NCBI GenBank assembly: GCA_023974075.1
Contig: CM043800.1
Coordinates: 32,562,452-32,626,451, forward strand
From: Chaenocephalus aceratus
Lineage: Eukaryota > Chordata > Actinopteri > Perciformes > Channichthyidae
Length of the DNA stretch: 64,000 nucleotides
Reading direction: 5' to 3'
Position numbers and translations under genes: made by a program
In this document: positions 1-9,869 of the stretch, in pieces
How the letters are laid out: each line of letters starts with the position of its first letter
How positions within the stretch are numbered: position 1 is the first letter of the stretch
The notes under the pieces: generated by a model
What the model was told of the DNA's origin: nothing
Seen by the model: only the letters and a program-made list of their open reading frames with translations
Database searches by the model: none

Positions 1-94
1 TAATCTATTTTTTAACTTTCAATGTATTTATTTATTTTTTATTTATTATTTGTCTTTTTCTTTTAACACTACACTACATACAGCGTTAGTGTTA

Positions 95-1036
95 AGGCCC
101 TGACACACCGAGACGATTTCTGCCATCGATAGATGTCTGGCCGTCGATGAGCGTCCTGTCGCTCTACGCAGCGTCCACACGGCGGCGTGCGTTGAAGCTT
201 GCCGGCGGGCGTGTCTGAAGCTCGACCAACAACCAATCACATGAATCTCCCGCCCCGGACACACAAGCACGCTGTTTGATTGGCTAGCTTGTACTGGCAT
301 ATGATTTGATTGGCTGACGCTTCCGTCGAAGCTTCAAAAGTTGAACATTGCTCTACTTTTGAAGCGAGCAACGCTCCCACAATGCAGTTTGGCAAAGTGT
401 GACGTCACCCCTTCAAAGTAAATGGGCAGAAGCGTTGAAGCTTCAACGCACGCCGCCGTGTGGACGGGCCGCTACTCAGATTGGTGTGTCCCGCACCGTC
501 GTGTCTTTTCGGCCATGCCGACACCTTCCGCTCCCGATCTAGGAGCTCCCGATTCAACATGTTGAGGCTGTCGGCAAAATAAATCACTGTGATTGGCTGT
601 TCAGCTTAGCGAGTCAGTGCATGAGATGCGAAACGGAAGTGAAGAAGGCACACACCGACGGCTATTATTTTTCACTTTCCAGTACCGCACTAAACATGTT
701 TTCGATTATAAGTCGTTATGTGAAACAGTCCGTGATGGACGAGAGTGAAAATGGAACGCACGCTATTTGTTGTTTGTGTATATCACGCGGTCTGTCTTCC
801 AGTTGCCTCTTTTGAATGACGAATACACACTACCGCCGCCTGCTGGTAAGGAGAGTTATTGCCACTCACGCATGCGCAGTGCGTTCGTGCTACTTGGCCG
901 TCGGCTGAAGTCTTTGCGGTGTGTTCCAGTGCGACTGTTTGGCCAAGACGCGGAGACGTGAGGCGACGCAACAGTCGGGTCCATCGGGACGTGTTCTTTG
1001 GTGTCAGTTTGGTGTCCGTTTGGTGTGTCAGGGCCT
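95..1036. mobile_element. PIF/Harbinger-like non-autonomous TIR element (outer)
   Basis: The two ends form a perfect 15-bp inverted repeat: AGGCCCTGACACACC at 95-109 and its reverse complement at 1022-1036. Both ends are flanked by the trinucleotide TTA (92-94 and 1037-1039). A 3-bp TTA/TAA duplication is the usual signature of PIF/Harbinger transposition, so that superfamily is inferred; no transposase remains. The 942-bp element is interrupted by a second element at 167-471, leaving about 640 bp of its own sequence. Small open frames inside it on both strands match no domain I recognise. It could instead belong to another superfamily with 3-bp duplications, but the boundaries themselves are clear. 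Confidence 0.8.
167..471 (+). mobile_element. Harbinger-type MITE nested in the 95-1036 element
   Basis: This 305-bp insertion has GC-rich terminal inverted repeats containing GTCCACACGGCGGCGTGCGT at the left and its complement at the right, ending GGGCCG. It is flanked by CTA at 164-166 and 472-474, a 3-bp duplication. The left tip (CGCAGCG) differs from the right-end complement (CGGCCCG) at three bases. The same family occurs twice at the other end of the window (62833-63781); one copy there keeps part of a MADF-domain gene, which supports a PIF/Harbinger assignment. The interior holds two ATTGGCT-type CCAAT-box-like motifs and TGACGTCA, a CRE core. It has no coding capacity. It must be younger than its host element because it interrupts it. 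Confidence 0.8.
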
Positions 1037-1039
1037 TTA

Positions 1040-4000
1040 GACGGAAGCCCCTTCAATTTGCATCTTTCTTCTCTTCTGTTTACTTTGTTTTAAACTAAGT
1101 GATTGACCTAATAATGCTTTGCGCCTTAGTCCCTTTATCCCCTCACCTTTTCATAATTACAAACCAATGTTGTGTTGTGTGCATATGCAAACGTGTAATT
1201 GCATCCACTTCACATTCTCCACATCAGCACATTGTGGAGCACAGAACACACACGGAGACGAGGTATTGTCTAGCAGAAGAGTTATTGGGGAGGATCAGAC
1301 AACCTGGTTAATAAGACAGTGTGTTGATTGTATTTGTTTTCCATTTGTCTATCGTTAGGATTGAAGACGCTCAGCCGTAATTAAGCCACTAAGTGAATCT
1401 GAAACAGGCGAGTCGTGGGGCGAGTGCCACAGTAGCATTATGAGACGAGAACAACAGACGCAGAATGACAAGAGATTGGTGGAACAATGCAGGGGAATGG
1501 AACCCCCCCCCATCAGGAATATCCTATTGTAACAGAAAGACAAAACTGGAAAAGACAAACACACAGGGAGAGAATGATACCACAATGTGGGATGGATGCC
1601 AAAGTGTTTAGCATGAAAGCATGTTGGTGCTACTGTGTGTGTACTGTTTGAGTGTTATTCATATGGATAGGTTAGAATCGGTGCGGAAGGTTTGCACAAG
1701 AAAGACAGGTCAGGTAGAGAATAAGTGACTGAGAGTGACTGACTATGACTCGATACATCATGCCATTGAAAGTCTTAACTCATTGATCACACATATAGCT
1801 TGTTAATACAGAATCATGAACACAAAGTATACTGGAGACCCAAGTAGGGCTTCAATTCATGCTTATTTTCATTATTGATTGTTATGTTCAGAGTTTTGTT
1901 CACAAGATACCAAATAACTGAAATAAACGTTTTTTGTTCGAATAAGAGTCCAAAACCCACATGTGTTTCATTCTCAATGGTGGAAGACAGAATTCCTCAT
2001 CCCAACAAATTGCATAATATTTAATAAAAAAACTACCACCAATAAAACATAAAAGAACAAGATCTCAGACCCGGTCTCCTCCCCTCCCCTCTCTGGAGGT
2101 CCAACAGAAGGACGGTCGTCCCTCCCTCGGTCTCTCTTGGCTTCCCCTCTTTGGTCTACCATCTCTCCCCTGCTCTCCCTCTTACCCAATGAACCCCAGC
2201 AACAAATCAATGGCGCGGGATAAACACAAATCCCCCGTAGAGGTGACTTATAGAAAACAATTTGAACCTGCGCACCTCAGTTAGGCGGCCCAGCCCAGCT
2301 TTTCTACTGCGCGGGTCTAACCTCAAACCTCCTCTGTCTGGCAGTCAATTGAAATTAGATTCCCAGGTAGATGTTGGGAGGGGGGGGGGTTGAAGGATTG
2401 GGGTGAACTGTCAAGAGCGCTGTTTCTATACTGGAGGAATACATGCTTGTGTAAACACAGCCAACGATTGTTACCAACATTTATAAATGCTGCCGCCTTT
2501 AAAAAGAGACCGAGGCGTCGTTGAACTGTTGACGACACTGCCAGACAGTTAAACAATGAAGTGCAAGATGTTTTGATAAATTCATTGATAATTAATGAAC
2601 ATATGTATATATAACCCTTTTGTATGTCGAGGGAGTTCAATGACAGTATTGATCTTATCTGTTGAATTCATCTTCTGTTTGAAATGAGTGAAAGAACTCT
2701 GTGTTCTGGAAAGATCCACCAGGTTTCACCTCAAACACAAAGCGACCTTATGATACCTAATGACCTACAAAATCTAATATGACACGCAGGATCTAATGAG
2801 TTGAAGTGTGAAGAAGACACAGCGCTGAGGCCTAGGCTTCCTCAGGGGGAGACTCGGGCCCAGGCCGTGCACTGGGGAGCTCGGGCGGGGGAGTTAGAGG
2901 AGCGTAGGGTGGAGAGGCTGCAGAGGGAAGGAGGGAGGGAGGAGGTTGGTAAGACCAGGGCCTTGTGCTGAGTGGGCCCTCAGAGGGCTCCATCCCCTAT
3001 TTGCAGATCCAGTGAGGTGGGGGTGCTTTTGCATTACCTCCTTCTTTATTCTGCTCAGGCCCCCCCTTGCCACTCTCTCTCTCCCTCTCTCCGTCTCTGT
3101 CTCTCTCCCTCTCTGGTCATGCTAATTGCTCCCAAGGTCAGAGCGTCGGCTGCGCTCCCCTGAACGCACCCCCCCCAACCCCAACCCTGGCTTTGAATGG
3201 CATGTTTTGATCAGGCCTAATTTGATTGGTCGACGCAGTCTGGGGTGGATAGGGACAGCGCTTTACAGCCCACTGCTTTTTGATGTGTGTGGATGTGTGC
3301 ATGTGTGTGCGTGTCAGGGTGATGCATGTCAGGTTATGAAGTGTCTGTGGATGAGTGCATGAGAGTGTTACACGTCAGCAGGGAAGTGTTTTTTGAGGGG
3401 TGTCAGAGTGTGTAAAGGGGAGTGTGTGTAAAGGGTGGGTTATGTCACGGGCGAGGGTGATTTTGTGTACTTGAGTGTCAAGGAGAGTTTGATGTGTTTT
3501 GATACAGCATATGGCAAGTGTGTCGGGAAATACGGTCAGACATGGAGTGAAAGGCTGCCACTCAAATAGGAACCCAAATATTTCCAATATTTCACAAAAC
3601 TCAGAAATGTGTCTTAAGAAAGTACTAAAACTGATTTAAAAATGTGCAGATCTCTTCGATATGAGTTGATGGTTCACTTCTTATTCTATAAAGGTGATTA
3701 TTTCCATTTGTAGATTAACAGATGTTTTTCTATTATTAAATGCTTATATTTTATTCCATTCTTGTTTTTTGTTTTGGACTGGTTGTTCCCCTCCTCCCCA
3801 GATGAACTGGATTTGAACTTAAGAGACATCCTTTATGTTGCATTACCCGTCGATTCATTTGCATTTCCATTTCTCAATAGTACTTTAGATCTTACAATGC
3901 CTTATTAGATGCATTTAATGTGTTTTCAAATCAATTATTGATGTTGTACATGTCTCAGATGTTTGTGACTTGACTTATTTCATCTAATTGGCTGATGTAG

Positions 4001-5309
4001 CCAGTGGCTCGAAGATGTTGTTGTTTCTTGAGTTACATTCCTGATGAAGGTCTGAAACCAAAATATTTCAATTTAAATGAAAAATGCTGACGGTGTGCAG
4101 GAATTCCAACGTTCCTGAATATTTCATCTATAAAATGAAAAATATGGAATTTATTTGAGTAGCTGAAACATTTGGTATTTTCACTATGATTAATAAGGGA
4201 TTAATAGATTACATCTTGACAAAATTGACTAATTACTCCAGGACTGAATAACTGAAACCGAAGACTATGTTGACTGGCAAAAACACAGATTTGAATTTTT
4301 TGTAAACTTCCCAAACATTTTGCAAGTACAGTAAATAGGTTTTTGGCTTTGACTCATTTCCCCTGTCAGAGCAGCTGCCAGCAGCGTGCGAGCAGGACTA
4401 AAGTATCTCCCTCTGTTCAGACACAGCAACATCCCCTCTGAGGGTCTCCCTGTCTCAGCTCCAGTCACATCCCCAGTGAGTGCTAGTGCGCTAGGTACAG
4501 TAGGAAGTCCTCGGCAGGCGAACAGGCCATGTGTGTCTCTGTCTGACAGCAGCGCTGATCCGGCCCCTATGAGTGAGATTGATAGGGCCTGTGATCAGGG
4601 ACGCGCGCTCCCTCCATCGCCGGCGAGATGGATCACATCACACCGCCGTCTCCTCCGCTTCCAGGATAAATGAACTGAGGGGGAATCTATCACTCCCCGA
4701 GAAGGAGAGGGAGAGAGAGATAGAGGGAGGGACAGAAGACCTTACAGAGATACTGATGAGGATACAGAAGAAGTAAGGGACGTAAAAAGTAAGAAAGGCA
4801 AACTAAAAGGGAGACACGGAGGGTGGAAAAGGTGAATCAGAGCCAGGGGGGGAAAGGAAAAGCAGGTATGATGGAGACAGCTGTGCAGGCCTGCTGCTAG
4901 GTCAGCCCCCCCCTGCCAGGGTCCCCCTCACAGGTTAGGTGTTAGGGTGTGGGCTTTCTTGTGTTGGGCTGTCAGCCAGCTATTTGTCACAGTGAGCGAT
5001 CTGACGCTTGGCTGAATCAATCACGCAGAAGCGCTGTGGGTTGTGTGTACTGTATACATCTGTCTGTGAGCGTCTGCACGTGAAGCGGTGTTTGTGTGTG
5101 TGTACATACATGAATATAAGTGCACAGAAGTCAAGGAAAGAAGCACGTTCCTCCCAACAGGAGGCCGCGCTGAACACACACTTCATCTTCCTCACACTGG
5201 GACCGTGTTTTGGGTGGGGAGGGTCTCATCTCTCCAAACTCTTTTATTTGGATCACACTTTCCAACAGTCACGATCATCACCCGGCCCCCGGCTCCCGCT
5301 CCTCGTGCT
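1040..5309. other. Intergenic/intronic DNA, no gene seen
   Basis: About 4.3 kb without a convincing exon. It holds short homopolymer and purine/pyrimidine tracts, for example a C-run near 1502, a G-run near 2380, a CT-rich stretch at 3070-3120, and GA-rich DNA at 4700-4760. A phrase around 4045-4072 (CCTGATGAAGGTCTGAAACC) resembles wording often seen in decayed fish retroelements, but is too short to classify. Open frames here are short, lack recognisable domains and overlap on both strands. Confidence 0.6.
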
Positions 5310-6110
5310 CCTTTGGCTTGGCATAAATTAGACTTTGTCATGGCTGATTGGAAATAGGCACCTTATTGTATTAGACTATGGCTTATTAAGCAAATGCTCT
5401 TAAGACAAGCCTTGCTTAACTTGGTGACAGCTTCTCAATTAAGTCGTCTGTGAAATATCCCCAAGCTAATTGCCCCCAAACACCAGCCCGAGAATTGGAT
5501 TAGAACTTGTTCCGTTTGACTGGACATGTTCTTCCTTTGAGTTCACAGGTGTCATGGAGCTCAACGTGATTTTGTGTGCGCTTCATTACTTTTGTAATTA
5601 TTTAGACCCTCTTTAATATTATTTGTGTGCATCTGCAAAAGGCACTGCTTTTCCGACAGCTAACTGCTAACTGACACGCCGGATACAGCGCTCATCAGAT
5701 CCCCCTCCTCTCCTCTCCGAGAGGAATGACAGCTTCAAAAACCTTTCCCCAATGATTATAATTGACTGATTGGTGAGTCCTTAACTTCCTCTGCCTCCTT
5801 CAATAATCCCAACATGGCTCTCAAGTGGCTCCAGGCTGTCTTTATGAGTGCCTGCTTGCGCACTTTATGATTGCCTGATATGAAAATGGCGATGGTGGTA
5901 CGAGGGGGTAATTTGTCGGAACTCAACAAAGAAATGTTGTAACAATTAATCACGGGTTGAACACCGAAGAATGCAGTAATTATGTTCATTAAGCGGCGAG
6001 CACGAGGGCAATTATCTGGCGTCGGCTTGGGTTGTCACAGCCACGTCAGGCCGAGATGTTGAAATTACTCACCGCTTTAAAGTGTTATCCTCGCTCATGT
6101 AATACGGTCT
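5310..6110. promoter_or_regulatory. Candidate conserved non-coding block (enhancer-like)
   Basis: This repeat-free block is AT-rich with many homeodomain-type cores: TAATTGCC-like sites near 5468, AATTAAT near 5945, TAATTAT near 5977 and ATTAAG near 5990. It also has E-box-like and CCAAT-like motifs. It has no open frame of note. Such low-repeat, TAAT-rich stretches in gene deserts are often vertebrate developmental enhancers, but that is an inference from composition. A cross-species alignment would decide it; without one this stays a weak candidate. Confidence 0.2.
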
Positions 6111-6359
6111 GATGGGTAAAGAGTAGCTGTTGCTCTATGGCCACTATAAGGTCACATGGTTGCTTTTCCTTCTTGAAGATACTGTTGTCTGAGCTTGTAT
6201 AAAGTGCCTGAGACTAGGTTCAAGTTTTATTAGGCGTATCATATGCACAATAATGATAATCTTTATATACTGTATATTATTATATAGAGAAGACAAATCC
6301 TACAAGTAAGAGCAAAAGGAAAATCTTACACATACAAGGGCATTTTTCAATATAGGGTT

Positions 6360-6866
6360 CAGTGTTTCCCATACAGTGATTTATTTGTGGCGGGCCGACA
6401 CAATTAAATATCGTCCACCACAAATTCTTTCTTTTTTTTGATTCTTTTTTTTTGTGGTCTAATGGATAGTGAGGTGGGCTGATGATCGGAAGGTTGCGAG
6501 TTCAAATCCTGCCTGGAACACCACCACTAGTGTGCCCTTGAGTAAGGCACTTAGCCCTCAGTTACTCCAGGGAGAATGTCCCTGTAATTGGTCATTGTAA
6601 ATCTTTGGAAAAAGGCGTCTGCTAAATGCCTAAATTGTAAATTATATTTCTGGGAGAATAAACCCCACAGATCCTCAACTCCGGTGTGTTTCACTCATTC
6701 ACAACGCAACACAGAGCAACAAGAACGTTGTCGACAGTAGCCATGAACTCGCATGTATTTTCTTATTTGATAACCCGAATTGGTTAAGGGGCCTTTGGCT
6801 TTTCTTGCCGGGGGGGGTGCGGTGCGGTGCCCCCACAAATAGAATCACATTCTGTGGGAAACACGG
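6360..6866. mobile_element. hAT-like TIR element carrying a SINE
   Basis: The left end reads CAGTGTTTCCCATACAGTG, and the right end, reverse-complemented, reads CCGTGTTTCCCACAGAATG. They form imperfect inverted termini followed on both sides by an ATTTATTTGTGG/TCTATTTGTGG-like subterminal stretch. Ends beginning CAGTGTTTCCC are typical of hAT-derived MITEs in fish. I could not find a clean 8-bp duplication (ATAGGGTT versus TTTAAATA), so the insertion is old or the tips have mutated. The SINE at 6451-6644 lies inside it. No transposase is present. Confidence 0.6.
6451..6644 (+). mobile_element. tRNA-derived SINE with L2/CR1-like tail
   Basis: The 5' part is tRNA-like, with RNA polymerase III internal promoter boxes: an A-box-like TGGTCTAATGG at 6455-6465 and a B-box-like AGTTCAAATCC at 6499-6509. 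The 3' part ends with AAGGCGTCTGCTAAATGCC, a phrase shared with L2/CR1-clade LINE 3' tails in fish. That tail is thought to recruit the LINE reverse transcriptase, so a partner LINE is inferred. The SINE sits inside the hAT-like element at 6360-6866 and so was inserted later. The tRNA part is not a functional tRNA gene because the acceptor and anticodon arms do not close. Confidence 0.8.
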
Positions 6867-7109
6867 TTTAAATATAAACAATAAACCAATTCACATTTGA
6901 GGTACAAAGTGATTTCCAATAAATAATCTGAAAGTAAACATGTATTAGTGGATATATGCACAGAGGTGTAAAGAGTTCGTGATACAGTAATGTAGGCAAA
7001 TTGACAGAATAATGTTAAATGTGGTCATATGAATGGGTTCAGAGCACTAGAGTTCAAAAGTGGTATGACCTGGGGCTGTGGGATTTGACTGAACAAGTTT
7101 CAATTGCAT

Positions 7110-8098
7110 TAGGGCTGAACGATTAATCAATTTTAAATCGAAATCGCGATTTGAAATGATGCAATTATCAAATAGCAAAGCCTGCGATTTTTTATTTTGT
7201 TTTGTTCTTCTTGTGTGTCAGTCATCCACACCAATCAGAAGTGCTGTGCTCCACATGTACCAGCCATTGTTAACCAATCAGAAGTGGCCCATGATAGAAG
7301 GTGATAGACAGATTGATCCAATCACCTGCCAAGTATTTTTGAAATACTTTTCCAAATGGCTTCCAATGGAGCTTTCCTAGATGATTTGGTGAAACTAACC
7401 ATCTGAGTCAGGTCAGCAATGCTCCATCACATGTTCTACATCTATTACAGGGTGAATCTTTTTTTTTTTTTTTATAAAACTTTATTTTCCTTTTTCTTAA
7501 ACAACACATACAGTTTCAGTTTCAGTGACAAAAAATTGCAGGTTGTCCATTTTTTTTTGTTAACCCCCCCACCCCCCTACAGAATAAGACAAGATTAATT
7601 GTACAAAAATATTTTTTGAAATAATAAACAAACAGATGGTACAGACAGCACACATACAAATAAAATAAATGAGAAGGTCAAGATATATGTTAATCATGGT
7701 TGACTACAGAGAATCTATGTTCTAATTCAGTTTTTTTTTTATAAATATAAATCAGTTAGGGAAGAGTAGGCAGTTTCAAACTTTCCATGTAAGTTAAAAA
7801 TGGTTACCAGGTCCTAGAATTCCTAGGTCCTATAGAATTTACTACAGGGTGAATCTTAAACTGAAGCGTGACTTTAAAGCAACCCAATGGAAGTGTCATG
7901 TAAGTTTAGTTCTTTCACTCGTAGCTCGGGCTGCGGGGGTGCTAGAGACGGGAGCACATTGATACGACCTTCCTAGCCGGAGATATGGCCGCATTTTACA
8001 ATAAACCTCCTTTGGGTCGCTTAAAAACAAATATCGCAAATCGCGATATCTGTCAGAAAAATCGCAATTAGATTATTTCCCCAAATCGTGCAGCCCTA
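7110..8098. mobile_element. hAT-like MITE, interrupted by a retroposed insert
   Basis: The termini are TAGGGCTGAACGATT at the left and the complement of TAGGGCTGCACGATT at the right, 14 of 15 bases matching. Both subterminal regions carry AATCGCGAT motifs (near 7142 and 8038). Ends of the form AGGGCTGCACGAT are a common hAT MITE type in fish. Without the insertion at 7461-7857 the element is about 590 bp. The expected 8-bp duplication is not clean (AATTGCAT versus AATTTATA share five leading or internal positions). It has no coding capacity. Confidence 0.7.
7446..7857 (-). mobile_element. Poly(A)-tailed retroposed insert with 15-bp target duplication
   Basis: TACAGGGTGAATCTT occurs directly at 7446-7460 and again at 7843-7857, so it is a 15-bp target-site duplication. 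The roughly 382-bp insert between them begins with a long poly(T) followed by the complement of AATAAA. It therefore lies on the minus strand with a 3' poly(A) tail about 15 bases downstream of a polyadenylation signal. This is the hallmark of LINE-machinery retroposition. The insert is either a 5'-truncated LINE 3' untranslated region or a processed 3'-UTR retrocopy. It has no open frame that would settle which, and I do not recognise the source transcript. Confidence 0.8.
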
Positions 8099-9289
8099 AT
8101 TTATACATTAGCTTAGACGAGAGTAAAACATTATTTCCGATATATTTAGACTTTTGAATGAATTTCCGGCATTCGCACTTGAACAGCGTGCATCCAAACA
8201 GATGGATGTCAATTCTATCATAGGAAGGTATAGATGTTGCACTTTCTTGCACACACACAAGGTCATGAAAGTAGTTGTGGGAGAATTAAAAGCAAGTTAA
8301 AGAAATAGTATAGTTTCTTGGCTTGACGTGGTTGTGCTTGTTGGATTCTTGTAATGTTCCAAAAACGTTTGGGTGCAATCCCCACATTTCTAATGCATGT
8401 GAGATGAGGGGAAAGTGATTGTAGCTGCTGTTCGATGATCTGACAAACTCTGTACTTGAGCCTAAGACTCCTTCAGTATCACACTGCACACATTATGTAT
8501 TCAGTGCAACTTTTCAGGTTAATTGTCTTGCAGATGGGAACATATGACCATTTTGACTGTCTTCCCAACACAAAGATAAGTTACCACCGTACCTGGAGGT
8601 AAAAAAAACCACCTGTCTACACCTGTTTGAAACTCTTACCTATGCTTGTCTGATGCATATCTACTTCCTGTCTGACTTACAGTGAAAGAGACTTGCAAGC
8701 CCCAGTGCATCCTTAAACAAAAGCCTGAGACTGAAATCTTTCCTCACAAATCTCAGCCTTGTAGATACCAAACCTGGAAATACCATTGGGCTAATTAAGC
8801 TGATTGGCTCCGTCTGTCCTGAAAGAGGGCCGGCCTGCCAATCAAACGTGAGTGTTTCTGCTGTAACAAAGTCTGGCAGCGGCTTTTCTTTCCCAATTGA
8901 AGCCGGGGGAAGAATCAACCTGACAGTGGAGCGTGTGATTGGACAGAACAGTGCAGGGCTGTAGTTGTCAATCAATCAGCGTAGAGTTGAGTATTTCTTA
9001 CCCTTTTCACAACGCTGCACACCTCTGAAGCGGCCAGGCGTGAAAATAATAGATACTTAGGTTAAAGACTCCCACTATAATTGTACCAACCTGCAGAAGA
9101 CGCCCAGTCCTCCACTTTGTGAACACATCGTGTACACAGTTCCCTCCTGACACTCTCCCCTCTATCTCGGGTTTAAAAAACATCTCCAGGTGTCTATGCT
9201 CTCGAGGAGGGCAAGGCAAGAGAAAGACAAATGGCGTGGGCTTTTTATCACCAAAGCCCTCCTGGAAACAGACAATAGCCACACAGGTC
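8099..9289. other. Non-coding DNA, possible conserved block at 8680-8990
   Basis: No gene is visible. Positions 8680-8990 are repeat-free and contain GCTAATTAAGCTGATTGGC at 8790-8808 plus several ATTGG/CCAAT-type motifs (near 8804, 8839, 8937), so they could be regulatory. The only open frame there is a 104-residue minus-strand frame with no recognisable domain. The rest is ordinary unique sequence. Confidence 0.35.
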
Positions 9290-9339
9290 TTATTTTAGTC
9301 ACTGCCTTTTATGGCTGCCAGCCTTTTCAAGCTCCTTCT

Positions 9340-9560
9340 CTCCCTTTTTATTTTCTTGTGTTTCTCCTTGGGCACTGTTCTCTCCCTCTCTCTTCCTCTT
9401 TCTTCCCTTCTCTTTCAATTGCGAGCCTATTTGGAGCATGTTTGTTTTCACGCTTTCTCCTCTCGTTCTCAATCTCTCCCTCCCTCTCATTCTCTCCTGC
9501 CTTCCCCTCCTCCCTCTTTTCCCTCACAGTGTGTGTGTGTGTGTGTGTTTGTGTGTGTGC
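9340..9560. repeat. Pyrimidine-rich tract ending in (TG)n
   Basis: About 190 bases are almost pure C/T on the plus strand (TCTCCCTCTCTC-type phrases), running into an imperfect TG microsatellite at 9529-9559. Frames reading through it give Leu/Ser/Phe-rich peptides and are artefacts. Mirror-symmetric polypyrimidine DNA can form triplex (H-DNA), which is an inference here. Confidence 0.8.
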
Positions 9561-9710
9561 CGTACATCCATGGATGGATGCGAGGCGTGTATAACCTCAG
9601 GTAAGCTCAATGAAGCAGCCTGACTAGCCAGAGTGTATGTGGGAGGCTCTGGCTCATCTCTGCCTGCATCCCTGTAGCCTTAATCTGTGACAGACCATTT
9701 CATAATCACA

Positions 9711-9865
9711 GCCAAGGGGGCTTCTCTCTCTCTGTCTCTCGCCCCACCTCCTCTTCTTCTTCTTCTTCTTCTTCTTCTTCTGCTTCTTCTTCTGCGTCTT
9801 CTTCTTCTTCCTGTGCTCCTCATCTCCCTCTCTCTTTCTTCTTCCTTCTTTTTTCTCTCCCAAAG
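9711..9865. repeat. CT-rich tract with (CTT)n microsatellite
   Basis: A pyrimidine-only stretch containing an uninterrupted CTT run at about 9750-9780, then interrupted CTT to 9810, then more CT-rich DNA. The poly-Leu (plus) and poly-Lys (minus) frames seen here are translations of this simple repeat, not proteins. Confidence 0.85.
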
Positions 9866-9869
9866 TGCA

